A stretch of 64,000 bases of DNA from Sporosarcina sp. GTDB taxonomy: Bacteria > Bacillota > Bacilli > Bacillales_A > Planococcaceae. The translations under genes were made by a program, and so were the position numbers. The notes under the pieces were generated by a model. The model did not search any database. It had not been told where the DNA came from and worked only from the letters and a program-made list of their open reading frames with translations. The stretch lies in the NCBI GenBank assembly GCA_026169375.1, contig JAPFCR010000036.1:62001-126000 (forward strand), read 5' to 3'. Positions 10,962-20,639 of the stretch are shown piece by piece; position 1 is the stretch's first letter; each line of letters begins with the position of its first letter.

Positions 10962-12434
10962 TTAAATTTCCTTCTCTTCAATTGGCTTTGCACGATACAC
11001 AGTAAACGCTAAAATACCCCCAATGATCGACATGATAAACGCAATTAAATAAACCAACTCAACACCCGCCACCATCGCAGCACTTTGCGTGAGCGGATCT
11101 TCTGGTGTCGTTGAATTTTCTAGGAAGCTTAATTGTCGCGCATTCATAATGCTAATGAAAACCGATACACCAATTGCCCCCGCGACAGGTTGTAATGTTG
11201 ACATCACAGCAGTTCCATGCGGATATAATCTTTTCGGCAATTGGTTCAGACCATTCGTTTCTGCTGGCATCATAATTGCCGATACTGCAAGCATAATTAA
11301 AATATATCCAACAACAATGACCCATAGAGAGGTTTCCGCTGTCATACGACTCATCATAAACATCGTCCCACTTAACACAAGTGTTGCGGGGATCATTAAG
11401 ACACGCGGACCAAACTTATCAAATAACGCACCCATAAAAGGTGACATCACACCATTCAAAAGACTGCCTGGTAATAAAACAAGTCCTGCTGTTGCAGCTG
11501 TTAACATAAGCGGACCTTGCATAAACATCGGCAAAATAATTTCAGACGCAAACATCGTCATAATAATAATTAAAAACATAAAGACCGCATGCGTATACAT
11601 TGGATATTTAAAAACGCGTAAATCTATAACCGGTTCTTCTAATTTTAATTGTCTTAAAGCAAACAAAACAATGCCAATAATCCCAACAATAATAATCGTA
11701 AGGACAGTTGGATCTAAAAAGCCTTCTGGACTTTCACCAGCCGAACTAAATCCGTAAACAGTAGCACCAAATCCAATTGTCGAAAAAACAATCGAAATGA
11801 CATCAATTTTTGGCTTCGTCACTTCAGATACGTTAACTAAATAATTATAGCCAAAAACGATTGAAAATAGCGCAAATGGAATGACCGTAATAAATAAATA
11901 ACGCCACCCCAAATACTGAACGATAATCCCTGAAAGTGTTGGTCCAATGGCCGGCGCAAACATAATGACGAGTCCGATTAGCCCCATCACCTTCCCACGT
12001 CGATCAGGTGGATAAATGAGTAAAAACACGTTGAAAATAATTGGCATTAATAATCCCGTTCCAGCTGCTTGAATGAAACGACCTGTTAATAAAACAGGGA
12101 AGTTGGGAGCCATTGCACTGATTGCAGTTCCAATGGTAAAAACAGTCATCGTCGATAGAAACAATTGTCTCGTCGTAAACCATTGGAGTAATAATGCTGA
12201 AACAGGAATGACAACGCCCATCACAAGCATAAAACCTGTCGCCATCCATTGAACAGTTGTTAATGTAATTCCAAACTCATCCATCAATGTAATGAGCGCT
12301 ATATTTAAAAGTGTTTCATTTAAAATCGCAAAAAACGCACCGATAATGAGCGTTAGCATAATCGGTAACACTTTAACATTTGGATCATCAACAAGAAATT
12401 CATATTTCTTTGGGCTTTCTGTAGATGCTGTCAT
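10962..12434 (-). CDS. DHA2 family major facilitator drug exporter
   Basis: A 490-residue membrane protein with about fourteen predicted transmembrane segments, the size and hydrophobic pattern of DHA2 (EmrB/QacA/LmrB) proton-coupled multidrug exporters. The family motif region LNETLLNIALITLM in helix 1, GRFIQAAGTGLLMP in helix 4 and the antiporter motif region GLVIMFAPAIGPTLSG in helix 5 are visible. AAAAGGAGGG precedes the ATG. No TetR/MarR regulator is adjacent, so substrate and control cannot be inferred; Bacillus LmrB is the nearest known type. Confidence 0.9.
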   Translation of the reverse strand: MTASTESPKKYEFLVDDPNVKVLPIMLTLIIGAFFAILNETLLNIALITLMDEFGITLTTVQWMATGFMLVMGVVIPVSALLLQWFTTRQLFLSTMTVFTIGTAISAMAPNFPVLLTGRFIQAAGTGLLMPIIFNVFLLIYPPDRRGKVMGLIGLVIMFAPAIGPTLSGIIVQYLGWRYLFITVIPFALFSIVFGYNYLVNVSEVTKPKIDVISIVFSTIGFGATVYGFSSAGESPEGFLDPTVLTIIIVGIIGIVLFALRQLKLEEPVIDLRVFKYPMYTHAVFMFLIIIMTMFASEIILPMFMQGPLMLTAATAGLVLLPGSLLNGVMSPFMGALFDKFGPRVLMIPATLVLSGTMFMMSRMTAETSLWVIVVGYILIMLAVSAIMMPAETNGLNQLPKRLYPHGTAVMSTLQPVAGAIGVSVFISIMNARQLSFLENSTTPEDPLTQSAAMVAGVELVYLIAFIMSIIGGILAFTVYRAKPIEEKEI

Positions 12435-12561
12435 CTTACGCCCTCCTTTTAGTCATGTATAGTAAATCTTCATTGTTTCTCGAAGTAAATCCATTGTTAA
12501 ACGTGTCGTATTTACTTAAAAAACAATATAATATTATATGAAAATATTTCTAAAGGCAAAC

Positions 12562-12601
12562 AAAAAGCTACCTAATCTAAAAATGATTAGATAGCCTTTT
12601 A
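12562..12601 (-). terminator. Terminator of the Csp3-like gene
   Basis: AAGGCTATCTAATC pairs with GATTAGGTAGCTT, followed by TTTTTG on the minus strand. Confidence 0.8.
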
Positions 12602-12623
12602 TCAATCTTTTTTCATATTCATC

Positions 12624-12950
12624 TTACGCTACGAATGCCCTACAGCTTTCAGCGCATTTATGGCAAGCTACCGCGCATTTTTGGCAATGTTCATGGTCAT
12701 GTTTTTCACATTCTTCTGCGCAACGTTCACAAATCTCCGCACAAAGTAAAACGATTTTCTTATCGAAAGGACTTTGGCGTGTCAACGCATCAATTGTATA
12801 CAAACAAATACTTGCACATTCTCTGTCTAAACGAATACAATCTGTCATCATTTTTACATCTTCTTCTCGTAAACATGCGTCATAGCAAGTATTACACGCT
12901 TCGAGACAGTCTATACAAGCTTGCAAACATTCTTCATATTTTGAATCCAT
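12624..12950 (-). CDS. Four-helix bundle copper-binding protein, Csp3/YhjQ type
   Basis: A 108-residue protein with nineteen cysteines arranged mostly as CxxC and CxxxC along four predicted helices (for example at 8, 12, 15, 19, 22, 26), plus histidines near 84-89. Size and pattern match Bacillus subtilis Csp3 (YhjQ), a cytosolic protein that stores many Cu(I) ions in a four-helix bundle. There is no signal peptide, so it should act in the cytosol, buffering copper. No copper exporter or CsoR gene is adjacent. Confidence 0.88.
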   Translation of the reverse strand: MDSKYEECLQACIDCLEACNTCYDACLREEDVKMMTDCIRLDRECASICLYTIDALTRQSPFDKKIVLLCAEICERCAEECEKHDHEHCQKCAVACHKCAESCRAFVA

Positions 12951-13016
12951 GATGCCACCTCCGAGATTTTTTCATTCATTTATTACTTTCCCGGATTTGT
13001 TTATTTTAAACTTTAC

Positions 13017-13430
13017 TTACTTGACGAGTGTCACTGGACATTTCGCGTGCTTTAGCACTTTGTGACTTACGCTTCCAACAAGCATTTCTTGAAAAGCATT
13101 TAGCCCTCTGCTGCCAATGACTAATTGGTCAATATTACTTTCATTTACATAACGAATAATTTCGTCACTTGGTTTTCCTTTTAAGATGATTGTTGTCGTT
13201 TTTATTTGTTGTTCATCCGCATAATCAACAACTTTTTTAAATTTCTGTTCGCGTTTTAATGTTAAACTTTCAGCACTTTGTGACAGTAAGTATTCATCTT
13301 TTGTTTTATTATGATCGGCGACGTAAATAATAGCTACTTGAGCCTTTTGAAAACGTACCGCTAACTCGATTGCATATTTCGCTGCGCGTAACGCATTTTC
13401 TGAACCATCAACTGCAACTGCTATTTTCAT
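13017..13430 (-). CDS. Universal stress protein, UspA family
   Basis: A 137-residue cytosolic alpha/beta protein of the UspA family. The ATP-binding type motif G-x2-G-x9-GS is seen in GSRGLNAFQEMLVGS, and the family ending HAKCPVTLVK is present. The ATG at 13430 has AAAGGAG eight bases upstream and yields the usual start MKIAVAVDGS; the longer frame from 13448 is not needed. It directly follows the SulP gene (14 bases), a pairing seen often in Firmicutes that suggests the UspA protein works with or senses the state of the transporter. Confidence 0.93.
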   Translation of the reverse strand: MKIAVAVDGSENALRAAKYAIELAVRFQKAQVAIIYVADHNKTKDEYLLSQSAESLTLKREQKFKKVVDYADEQQIKTTTIILKGKPSDEIIRYVNESNIDQLVIGSRGLNAFQEMLVGSVSHKVLKHAKCPVTLVK

Positions 13431-13444
13431 AACAATTTCTCCTT

Positions 13445-14854
13445 TCACGTGAATTGTTCATATAGCTTTTCGCTGGAAGCATTTAAACCTGTAATTTGAA
13501 CTGTACAATTTCTCTCTTCTAGTTTTTGTTTTACTTTTAAAATCGCTCCAACAGCAGATTCATCCCACACATGACTATTTTCAAAATCAATCGTTATTTT
13601 TTCTTCATGTATATGTTCAAATGCTTCTATAAATTTCGTTGTTGACGCAAAAAACAAAGGACCATTCACTTCATAGGTTCCGCCCTTTTTGACGACGGTT
13701 ACTTTAGAAATTCGTGCAACAAAAAATAATGAACTTAAAATAATACCTGCAATAACACCAATTGCTAGATTATTCGTATATAAAATAATCCCAACTGTTA
13801 CAATCATGACGATTGACTCTGATTTAGGTGCTTGTTTCAAAAACTTGAACGAACCCCAGTTAAACGTCGTCGCACTGACAAAAATCATCACTCCAACAAG
13901 AACCGGCATTGGAATATCTACAACCAAATCTCCAAGGACGATAATTAAAAACATTAAAAACGCACCTGCAATAAATGTAGAAAGCCGTCCTCTCCCACCA
14001 GATTTCGCGTTTATGATTGATTGGCCAATTAACGCACAACCAGCCATACCACCGAAAAATCCGTTCACAAAGTTCGCCGTTCCTTGTCCGCGCGCTTCTT
14101 TATTTTTATTACTCGGCGTATCGGTCATATCATCCAGTACTTGTGCAGTTAATAAAGACTCCAATAATCCCACAACTGCAAGTGCCAATGAGTAAGGTAA
14201 TATAATCTTCAACGTTTCAAATGTCAGCGGAATATCGGGTAATAAAAATACCGGAAGTGTCGCTGGCATTGTGCCTAAATCGCCAATCGTTTGTAAATGA
14301 GCACCACTTAAAAAGGCAATCACTGTCATGACAACAATGGCCACTAAAGGCGCTGGAACACGTGTGAAAAAGCGTGGAATCACATAAACGAGTATTAATG
14401 TAATGATTGCAAATACATAAGTAAGTATTCCGCCACCTACTAAATAAGGCATTTGCGCAAGGAAAATCATAATTCCAAGTGCATTGACAAATCCAAGCAT
14501 GACTGAATTTGGGATAAAACGCATTAAATTCGCAACACCAAAAATGCCTAATAAAAATTGAATGATTCCCGTTAAAATCGTCGCAGCGAGTAAATAATGT
14601 AAACCATGTTCAGCGACTAAACTTACAACGACTAACGCCATAGCACCCGTTGCAGCTGAAATCATCCCAGGTCTACCGCCAACAAATGCAATGACGATCG
14701 AAATTGTAAATGAAGCATATAAAGCAACACGTGGATCGACCCCTGCAATAAATGCAAAAGCTAATGCTTCAGGAATGAGGGCAAGTCCAACCACAATCCC
14801 TGCTAAAATATCAGCACGAACATTCCCAAACCATTGTTCTCTCATCGTTAACAT
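13445..14854 (-). CDS. SulP family inorganic anion transporter with STAS domain
   Basis: A 469-residue membrane protein of the SLC26/SulP family: a hydrophobic transport core (about 1-385) and a short C-terminal STAS domain containing TIDFENSHVWDESAVGAI. Known bacterial members move sulfate, bicarbonate or dicarboxylates; this sequence alone does not fix the substrate. GAGGAGGAAAG precedes the ATG. First gene of an operon with the UspA gene. Confidence 0.92.
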   Translation of the reverse strand: MLTMREQWFGNVRADILAGIVVGLALIPEALAFAFIAGVDPRVALYASFTISIVIAFVGGRPGMISAATGAMALVVVSLVAEHGLHYLLAATILTGIIQFLLGIFGVANLMRFIPNSVMLGFVNALGIMIFLAQMPYLVGGGILTYVFAIITLILVYVIPRFFTRVPAPLVAIVVMTVIAFLSGAHLQTIGDLGTMPATLPVFLLPDIPLTFETLKIILPYSLALAVVGLLESLLTAQVLDDMTDTPSNKNKEARGQGTANFVNGFFGGMAGCALIGQSIINAKSGGRGRLSTFIAGAFLMFLIIVLGDLVVDIPMPVLVGVMIFVSATTFNWGSFKFLKQAPKSESIVMIVTVGIILYTNNLAIGVIAGIILSSLFFVARISKVTVVKKGGTYEVNGPLFFASTTKFIEAFEHIHEEKITIDFENSHVWDESAVGAILKVKQKLEERNCTVQITGLNASSEKLYEQFT

Positions 14855-14904
14855 ATCTTTCCTCCTCTCTTTATTTCTTTAGTAGAAATAGCATATCATA
14901 TAAG

Positions 14905-14932
14905 AAAACTCGCCCCAAAACCGGAGCGGGCT
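14905..14932 (-). terminator. Terminator after the YibE/F pair
   Basis: CCGCTCC and GGGGCGAG form a short GC-rich hairpin with one G-T pair, running into TTTTC on the minus strand. Confidence 0.6.
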
Positions 14933-15712
14933 TCACGATTCTTTCAATTCCTCTTTAGTTCTTTTTCTCGTTAAATAAACTGCATTAATCCATGAAGTGA
15001 TCGGAATGACAAGCGCAATGCCAATACTCGCACAAAGGATTGTTACCACTTCCCCAACAAACACTTTCGAATTAACAATATCCCCAAAGGAATACGATAA
15101 ATCTTTAAACCATAGCATCAGCGCTAAATACCCACCGATAAATGCGAAAAATAATGTATTCGTATCTGTGCCTAAAATATCCCGTCCAATACGCATCCCT
15201 GACGCAAATAAATCTCTACGCTTCATCAATGGATTGTATTGAATCAGTTCATTCATCGGTGAAGAAATGGCAATGGAAACGTCTGTCATTGCCCCTACGG
15301 TACTAATAATAACAATCGACACACTAATTTTGACAAAATCAATACCGATTAATAAAGAAAACGGTGCCAGTTCATCAATTTCTTCTTCTCCAAATCCTTG
15401 AATCATCGCTCCGCTAGTAATGAGGTAAATAAACACAAATAATAGGATTAGCGTCGCAATTGTAGAAACAAAAGCCATTTTCGTTTTATCATTTACTTCA
15501 TTCACATAAAATAAATTAATACAGACGATGAGCATACTTGCGATTAAGGTCAATATGACTGGACTTGCATTTGGATCCATCATAAAAAAGACCATTAAAA
15601 TAATAATCCCAAAGTTTATAAATAAAGAGATAAAAGACTTCGCACCTTTTCTTCCACCGACGAGTACCATCAAAGCGAATAAAATCGCTGCTAACACGAC
15701 TAATGTATTCAT
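14933..15712 (-). CDS. YibE/F family membrane protein (short)
   Basis: 259 residues, about seven hydrophobic segments, and the family-typical stretches TVGAMTDVSIAISSPMNEL and LGTDTNTLFFAFIGGYL. YibE/F proteins are membrane proteins of unknown function; the two-gene arrangement is common in Firmicutes. Its ATG overlaps the stop of the upstream YibE/F gene by four bases (ATGA), so the two are translationally coupled and probably form one complex. Confidence 0.85.
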   Translation of the reverse strand: MNTLVVLAAILFALMVLVGGRKGAKSFISLFINFGIIILMVFFMMDPNASPVILTLIASMLIVCINLFYVNEVNDKTKMAFVSTIATLILLFVFIYLITSGAMIQGFGEEEIDELAPFSLLIGIDFVKISVSIVIISTVGAMTDVSIAISSPMNELIQYNPLMKRRDLFASGMRIGRDILGTDTNTLFFAFIGGYLALMLWFKDLSYSFGDIVNSKVFVGEVVTILCASIGIALVIPITSWINAVYLTRKRTKEELKES

Positions 15713-16833
15713 GTTCTCGCCTTCTTCCGACTAATAAAAAAGATTGCAGTATAAAGTCCAATGGGAATCGTCAAGACAATTCCAATGCCCCCTGCTAAAG
15801 CTCTTGCTAGTTCTAATGATAAGTTTATGGAAAGAGTGAAACCAAGCGGCGCTGCATTTTTTAAATAGACAAGCAGCATTGGAAGGGATCCGCTCACGTA
15901 AACGAAAAACAAAATACTCGTCATCGTTCCCATCACATCTTTCCCAATTTCCATCCCTGACTTACGCAAGGCAGCTATCGAAACATCTCGGTTTTTCTCA
16001 TAAATCTCAAAAATAGAAGCTGACATCGTAATGGCAATATCCATGACCGCTCCGAGGGATCCGACAAATAAACTCGCCATAAAAATCATTTCATACGGTC
16101 TCGATAAAAACTGCATCTCCTCATAATGTAAGCCTCTTCCATCCGTTCCCCAAATGACCATATACGTAACAAATAAAGAGACAAGCGTTCCGATTAACGT
16201 TGCGATAATCGCTGCATACGTTTTTTCATTTATACCATTCGTTAAAAACAATGAAATCGTTGTAAATAAAATAGCAGTCACACCACAAATTAGTACTAAA
16301 CTAATATTGGAGTATTTGATATAAACATCTAACGCAAACGATAATAAAGCGGCATTAACACCTAAGCTAATCACTGAATATAAACCTTGTCTTTTTCCAA
16401 CAATGATTAAAGTGACTGCAAATGCAATCATCACAATGGCTAAATATTTATCACGTTTAATATCTTTAATTTCACCAGTCAATCGATTCTTTTTATTTAC
16501 AGACTGGTCAAGCGCCACAAATAATTCATGACCCACTTTATATTCATAATCATATGCACCTGAGTAAGAATATTCATTCAACAGTTCCATTTCACTGCCT
16601 TTTTCTTCACCATTTTGAAGCACCGCAATAATTCGCTGAACAAATTGTTGATCATCGTTCCCGCGAAAATCAGTCAAATCTTCTTTTTCAATTAACTCTA
16701 TCTCTGTGACTTTTGCAATCGACCTGTCATAAAAAGAGGCGTTATGATAGACGAAAATGAGCGAAGCAAGACAGATAAAAATAAGAATACTGTAAAGAAT
16801 GACTTGCTTCTTTTTCCCGCGAAAAAATGACAC
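15709..16833 (-). CDS. YibE/F family membrane protein (long)
   Basis: 374 residues: one N-terminal membrane segment, an outside domain of about 100 residues (rich in charged residues), then the YibE/F membrane core with SLGAVMDIAITMSASIFE and DVMGTMTSILFF. Partner of the following gene, with which it overlaps. Function is not established for the family; no substrate can be read from the sequence. Confidence 0.85.
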   Translation of the reverse strand: MSFFRGKKKQVILYSILIFICLASLIFVYHNASFYDRSIAKVTEIELIEKEDLTDFRGNDDQQFVQRIIAVLQNGEEKGSEMELLNEYSYSGAYDYEYKVGHELFVALDQSVNKKNRLTGEIKDIKRDKYLAIVMIAFAVTLIIVGKRQGLYSVISLGVNAALLSFALDVYIKYSNISLVLICGVTAILFTTISLFLTNGINEKTYAAIIATLIGTLVSLFVTYMVIWGTDGRGLHYEEMQFLSRPYEMIFMASLFVGSLGAVMDIAITMSASIFEIYEKNRDVSIAALRKSGMEIGKDVMGTMTSILFFVYVSGSLPMLLVYLKNAAPLGFTLSINLSLELARALAGGIGIVLTIPIGLYTAIFFISRKKART

Positions 16834-16883
16834 ATAACCCCCTCCTACTTTTCATTTTTTATTTGAAAATTGTATGTTTCATA

Positions 16884-17113
16884 TGTTATTGACGAAGCCT
16901 AGAATACCAATAATCGTATTTATCGTCAATTTTCAACACTTCTCCTTGATCGGCTTTCAGAACATTCGAATGAATGAATATTCAATCACCTGTTTTCTCG
17001 ATAACCTGTAACGCATCTGCTTCTTTCAAACTGTATCTTGCACGTATTTTAGTCAATATACTTGTACTATCCAATAGCGGGAATGCAGGTAAATAGAAAA
17101 TGAATGATTCCTA
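16884..17113 (-). pseudogene. Decayed reading frame, unidentified
   Basis: On the minus strand a protein-like stretch FYLPAFPLLDSTSILTKIR...ADALQVIEKTGD (17098 to about 16983) is closed by TGA and continues in another frame as HSNVLKADQGEVLK...YWYSRLRQ ending at a TAA near 16886. An in-frame TAG lies just upstream and no start codon is present. The composition reads like coding sequence broken by an indel and stops. I do not recognise the parent protein. Confidence 0.4.
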
Positions 17114-17198
17114 TTCAACTACATGAATTTACCACTTATATGAAAAATGAATAATTCACCACTCATTGGAAAAGATAACAATGGGAGGTGGACTTAAC

Positions 17199-17369
17199 AT
17201 GAATAAAAACAACAAGCAGACGATGAATGAACGAACGCATAATCCTTTCAACCGTTATCAAGAAAATAAAAACACAAACAGTAATAATCAAAATCAGAAC
17301 GAAGAATTCGGTGAAGAATTTGAACTGAATAATAAAAAACGTTTCAAAAACAACCGACCTAAAAAATAA
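17199..17369 (+). CDS. Small asparagine-rich hydrophilic protein
   Basis: 56 residues, nearly all polar (Asn, Lys, Glu, Arg, Gln), no hydrophobic core, so probably disordered. The ATG at 17199 follows GGGAGGTGG at good spacing; the frame extends upstream to 17166 but lacks a ribosome binding site there. The composition recalls small spore-associated or nucleic-acid-binding proteins of Bacillales, but no family motif (such as the alpha/beta SASP motif) is visible. A terminator follows directly, which supports it as a transcribed gene. Confidence 0.6.
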   Translation: MNKNNKQTMNERTHNPFNRYQENKNTNSNNQNQNEEFGEEFELNNKKRFKNNRPKK

Positions 17370-17387
17370 TCAATCATAGGACCTTGA

Positions 17388-17419
17388 AAACTCCCAGCAA
17401 ATTGTGCTGCTGGGAGTTT
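17388..17419. terminator. Bidirectional terminator
   Basis: AAACTCCCAGCA (17388-17399) pairs with TGCTGGGAGTTT (17408-17419). It closes the small plus-strand gene and the convergent acyltransferase gene. Confidence 0.85.
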
Positions 17420-17434
17420 CTTATCAAACGTAAA

Positions 17435-18448
17435 TTATTCCATTTTTTGTTGATATTTTTCACTCATTCGATTAAAAAATTCTCTAAGCTTTGTCATCCT
17501 ACCTTCAATAAATGGTTGCCAGATTGTGATCACTCGTTTATCAGAAAGCAAAAAGACAATCCCAGCAGATACGATTGCAATAAACAGAACATCAAAAAAA
17601 TGATTCACTTGAAACATGTCTTTTTGTCGGAAAAATTGAATAAAAAAACCATGAAGTAAATACACATATAATGTTCTTGTCCCTAAAGGTGTGAGCCAAC
17701 TCTCTTTTTGTGGTATCCAAGCAAGCACACTCATCGCCATTAGCGTCGCGGTCATATAAACAAGCAATCGTGCAAACCCACCATATGCAGGTAAATCTAA
17801 ATCACTATAAGATTTTGTTGCAAGCAACCATCCCGAATTAAAGTCAGGCGCAAAGTAAATCGCTACCGCCACAGCCATCAAAATAATCACCGATAAAACC
17901 TTCGCACTTCTTCTTTTCAACCACATTACCTGTGTCGTTGTACACCAATAACCTAATAAGAAAAACGGGAAGAAAACAAACGTCCGTGACAAACTAAACG
18001 TATGTCCGATTCCTCCAAAATAACCAACGATAATCCCGACTACGACAGCCAAAGGGATGCTTATTGCCGCTGGTAACTTTTTAAATAGGATTAATAAAAT
18101 ATGCCAACTAAATAAACTTACTAAAAACCACAATGACCATCTTGGATAAAAAACGCCTTGCCAGCCACTAGTTCCCAGTAAAATATAATACCCTGTATAT
18201 AATAATTGAAAAATTAAATACGGAATTAATAACTTCTTTGCTAAGTTTAAAATATACGTTAGATTGCCTGAACCTTTCGCAAAAAATCCTGCTAAAAAGA
18301 TAAATGCCGGCATATGAAATGTGTAAATCCACATGTACAATGTATGCAAACCATCAGAGGATCCAATAAAAGGCTGAATCATATGACCAAACACAACTAG
18401 AAAAATTAAAAGTATTTTTGCATTATCGAAATACGCGTTGCGCTTCAA
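17435..18448 (-). CDS. Membrane acyltransferase, acyltransferase-3 family
   Basis: About ten membrane segments in 337 residues with the family hallmarks FDNAKILLIFLVVFGH near the N-terminus (catalytic-type histidine) and the IYTFHMPAFIFLAGFF loop. Such proteins transfer acetyl or other acyl groups to sugars of cell-wall or surface glycans on the outer face of the membrane. The TTG at 18448 has AAAAGG eight bases upstream; the GTG at 18457 overlaps that site. No glycan genes surround it, so the acceptor is unknown. Confidence 0.85.
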   Translation of the reverse strand: MKRNAYFDNAKILLIFLVVFGHMIQPFIGSSDGLHTLYMWIYTFHMPAFIFLAGFFAKGSGNLTYILNLAKKLLIPYLIFQLLYTGYYILLGTSGWQGVFYPRWSLWFLVSLFSWHILLILFKKLPAAISIPLAVVVGIIVGYFGGIGHTFSLSRTFVFFPFFLLGYWCTTTQVMWLKRRSAKVLSVIILMAVAVAIYFAPDFNSGWLLATKSYSDLDLPAYGGFARLLVYMTATLMAMSVLAWIPQKESWLTPLGTRTLYVYLLHGFFIQFFRQKDMFQVNHFFDVLFIAIVSAGIVFLLSDKRVITIWQPFIEGRMTKLREFFNRMSEKYQQKME

Positions 18449-18691
18449 AATTATCACCTTTTCTAAATAAACTAGACTGCAATTCTACTCTACCCTCTTT
18501 TAAACAAATCTATCAGAATTATGATAAATTTAATCAAAATGTAATAACTGTAAATGATATGACACATAATCATGCAAATGATATTAAATATTAGTAGAAC
18601 AGCTATAGGAACAAAGTAGAAGTAAATGGTTCCCAATCAAAATATGATATACTAGTGAGTGATTCACGAACAATTTTATGGAGGTATTTAG

Positions 18692-19180
18692 ATGAACAAT
18701 AATGATGTACTCATTCGATTACGCTATGCACTAAATTTAAAAGATGCTCAAGTGGCTGAGATTTTTACATTAGGAGATTATGACGTTTCAACCGAAGAGA
18801 TTTCACATATCCTCACAAAATCGATTGAAGAAGACCCTGCACATATCGAATGTACAAATGATATGTTAGATGCTTTTTTAAATGGATTGATTGTTTATAA
18901 AAGGGGTAAACAAGAACCACGCCCTGGAGAACCGAAAAGACCACCGCTTGCCATTACAAGTGATGAGCATGTAAACAATATTATTTTAAAGAAACTCCGA
19001 ATCGCCCTTTCTTTAAGAAGTGATGACATTTTAAATATTTTAGACGACGCGGGTGTATACCTTTCAAATAGTGAACTAAGCGCTGTCCTACGCAATGAAG
19101 ATCACCGAAATTATAAAGTTTGTGGGGACCGTTATGTTCGTAATTTCTTAAAAGGTTTAGCCATAAACTATCGCGATTAA
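18692..19180 (+). CDS. DUF1456 family protein, YehS-like
   Basis: 162 residues made of two similar halves (about 1-70 and 93-160), each starting with a pattern like NDVLIRLRYALNLKDAQVAEI / NNIILKKLRIALSLRSDDIL and ending with FLNGL or FLKGL. This duplicated layout is diagnostic of DUF1456 (YehS) proteins, soluble and of unknown function. GGAGG precedes the ATG and TATACT upstream is a candidate -10 element. Confidence 0.9.
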   Translation: MNNNDVLIRLRYALNLKDAQVAEIFTLGDYDVSTEEISHILTKSIEEDPAHIECTNDMLDAFLNGLIVYKRGKQEPRPGEPKRPPLAITSDEHVNNIILKKLRIALSLRSDDILNILDDAGVYLSNSELSAVLRNEDHRNYKVCGDRYVRNFLKGLAINYRD

Positions 19181-19186
19181 TGTTGG

Positions 19187-19224
19187 AGTGATTAACTTAC
19201 ACGCCAAGTTGTCGGTTAATCACT
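19187..19224. terminator. Hairpin between convergent genes
   Basis: AGTGATTAAC (19187-19196) pairs perfectly with GTTAATCACT (19215-19224) in the gap between the DUF1456 gene and the glycerate kinase remnant. There is no clear T-run on either side. Confidence 0.5.
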
Positions 19225-19234
19225 TCCAGTCATA

Positions 19235-20367
19235 TTACCGGTAGAAAAAAGAACGTATCACTTGTTCTGAACTTCTTTCTACTAACCGTGCTGCATTTTT
19301 CATCGCTTTTTCTAGCGACATCGGTTCATTCAAAATGCTATGTATACTCACAATGCCGTGGTCATACAATGATTCGATTCCTTCTCCAACGGCACCTGCC
19401 AATATAATCGTCGGCACGCCTTCTTTTTTTGCAGCTTGCGCGACCCCGAGTGGCGTTTTTCCAGAAGCAGTTTGATGATCTACTTTTCCCTCCCCAGTAA
19501 TCACAACATCGGCATTTTTTAAATAATCGGTAAAATAAATATAGTCCAGTACAACATCAATGCCACGTTCAATTTTCGGCGAAAAAAATGCGAGGAAGGC
19601 ACCACCTATCCCGCCCGCTGCACCAGCTCCGGGTAGATGATGTGGCGAAACACCCGTAACTTCAGCAACTACATCTGCCCAGTGCTTCATATGATTCTCT
19701 AAACATTTCACCATCGTAGCAGTTGCCCCTTTTTGTGGACCAAAAATCGTTGTAGCACCGTCTTCTCCAATAAGTGGATTTTGTACATCACAGATGCGAT
19801 TAAAATTTTACAATGTGCTAGGCGCGCATCAAAACTTGTTAAATCAATCGTTCGAATACGAGCCAATTGACCACCACCGTATGAAATATCTTCTTTCTTC
19901 TCATCTAGCAACCTTGCACCTAACGCTTGAAGCATCCCTGCTCCCCCATCATTTGTTGCAGACCCACCTAGCGCGAATATAAAAGAACGAAATCCGTCAT
20001 CTAATGCAGCTTTAATTAATTCTCCAGTTCCATAAGTCGTTGTTTTTAAAGGATTCAACTGATCAGCCGGAACAAGTGCCAAGCCAGATGCACTTGCGAC
20101 TTCAATCACACATGTTTCACCATTACCTAACACACCATACATAGCCTTCACCGAATCACCTAAAGGTCCTGTAACCTTTACTTCTTTCACCTTCCCATTC
20201 GTCGCAGCAATTAACGTTTCCATCGTCCCTTCCCCTCCGTCTGCTACAGGAAGCAAATGAGTTTCGGCATGTGAAAAAGCGTTTCGAACTCCTTTGTTTA
20301 TCCCACTTGCAACTTCAACAGCGCTTAGACTTCCTTTAAACGAATCTGGCGCAATGATCACTTTCAT
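19235..20367 (-). pseudogene. Glycerate kinase, frameshifted
   Basis: Two overlapping frames together make one GlxK/GarK-type glycerate kinase, which phosphorylates D-glycerate. The first (from 20367) starts MKVIIAPDSFKGSLSA and contains the family motif GGSATNDGGAGM. After CKILIA the correct sequence continues in another frame as CDVQNPLIGEDGATTIFGP and PGAGAAGG, reaching the stop at 19235. The break is near 19793-19797, where GCATCTGTGAT looks like two extra bases relative to the expected reading. Either a genuine mutation or a sequencing error; all other parts of the roughly 380-residue protein are intact. Confidence 0.85.
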
Positions 20368-20439
20368 CAGGCTCCCTCCTTATGACCGATTATAAAAGCA
20401 TATTCAAAATATCTCTATCATTATGTCATTTTTAAAAGC

Positions 20440-20477
20440 AAAAAACACTTCTCATATATTTATGAAAAGTGTTTTTT
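20440..20477. terminator. Terminator hairpin
   Basis: AAAAACACTT and AAGTGTTTTT enclose an inner TCATA/TATGA pair. T-runs on both strands make it a good bidirectional terminator; on the minus strand it closes the transcript of the 40-residue protein genes. Confidence 0.75.
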
Positions 20478-20516
20478 GTTTAGTTGAGCTGTACGTTTTC
20501 TGAAGTTACAAACAGA

Positions 20517-20639
20517 TTAAGCTACGTAAGAAAGACGCGCGTTTTCTGAATAACGTGCTAATGTTTCTTTCGCTTCACTTTGATTGTGATACTCAAAAAT
20601 TCTGAAAGACTGCTGTTCGAAAACTGTGACTACCCACAT
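20517..20639 (-). CDS. 40-residue protein, tandem copy A
   Basis: A short frame reading MWVVTVFEQQSFRIFEYHNQ and ending LSYVA, with AAAGGAG eight bases before the ATG. It is one of two adjacent near-identical copies. Between copies the changes are concentrated in the last third and several are synonymous (for example GCA/GCT, CGT/CGC, GTA kept), which points to selection on the protein. The alternation of hydrophobic and polar residues fits a small beta-strand/helix fold. I do not recognise a family. It is too short for most gene finders. Confidence 0.75.
   Translation of the reverse strand: MWVVTVFEQQSFRIFEYHNQSEAKETLARYSENARLSYVA

Noticed and set aside
12635..12952. Plus-strand frame opposite the copper-binding protein gene
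   Set aside because: Exact shadow of the cysteine-rich minus-strand gene, which has strong motif support.
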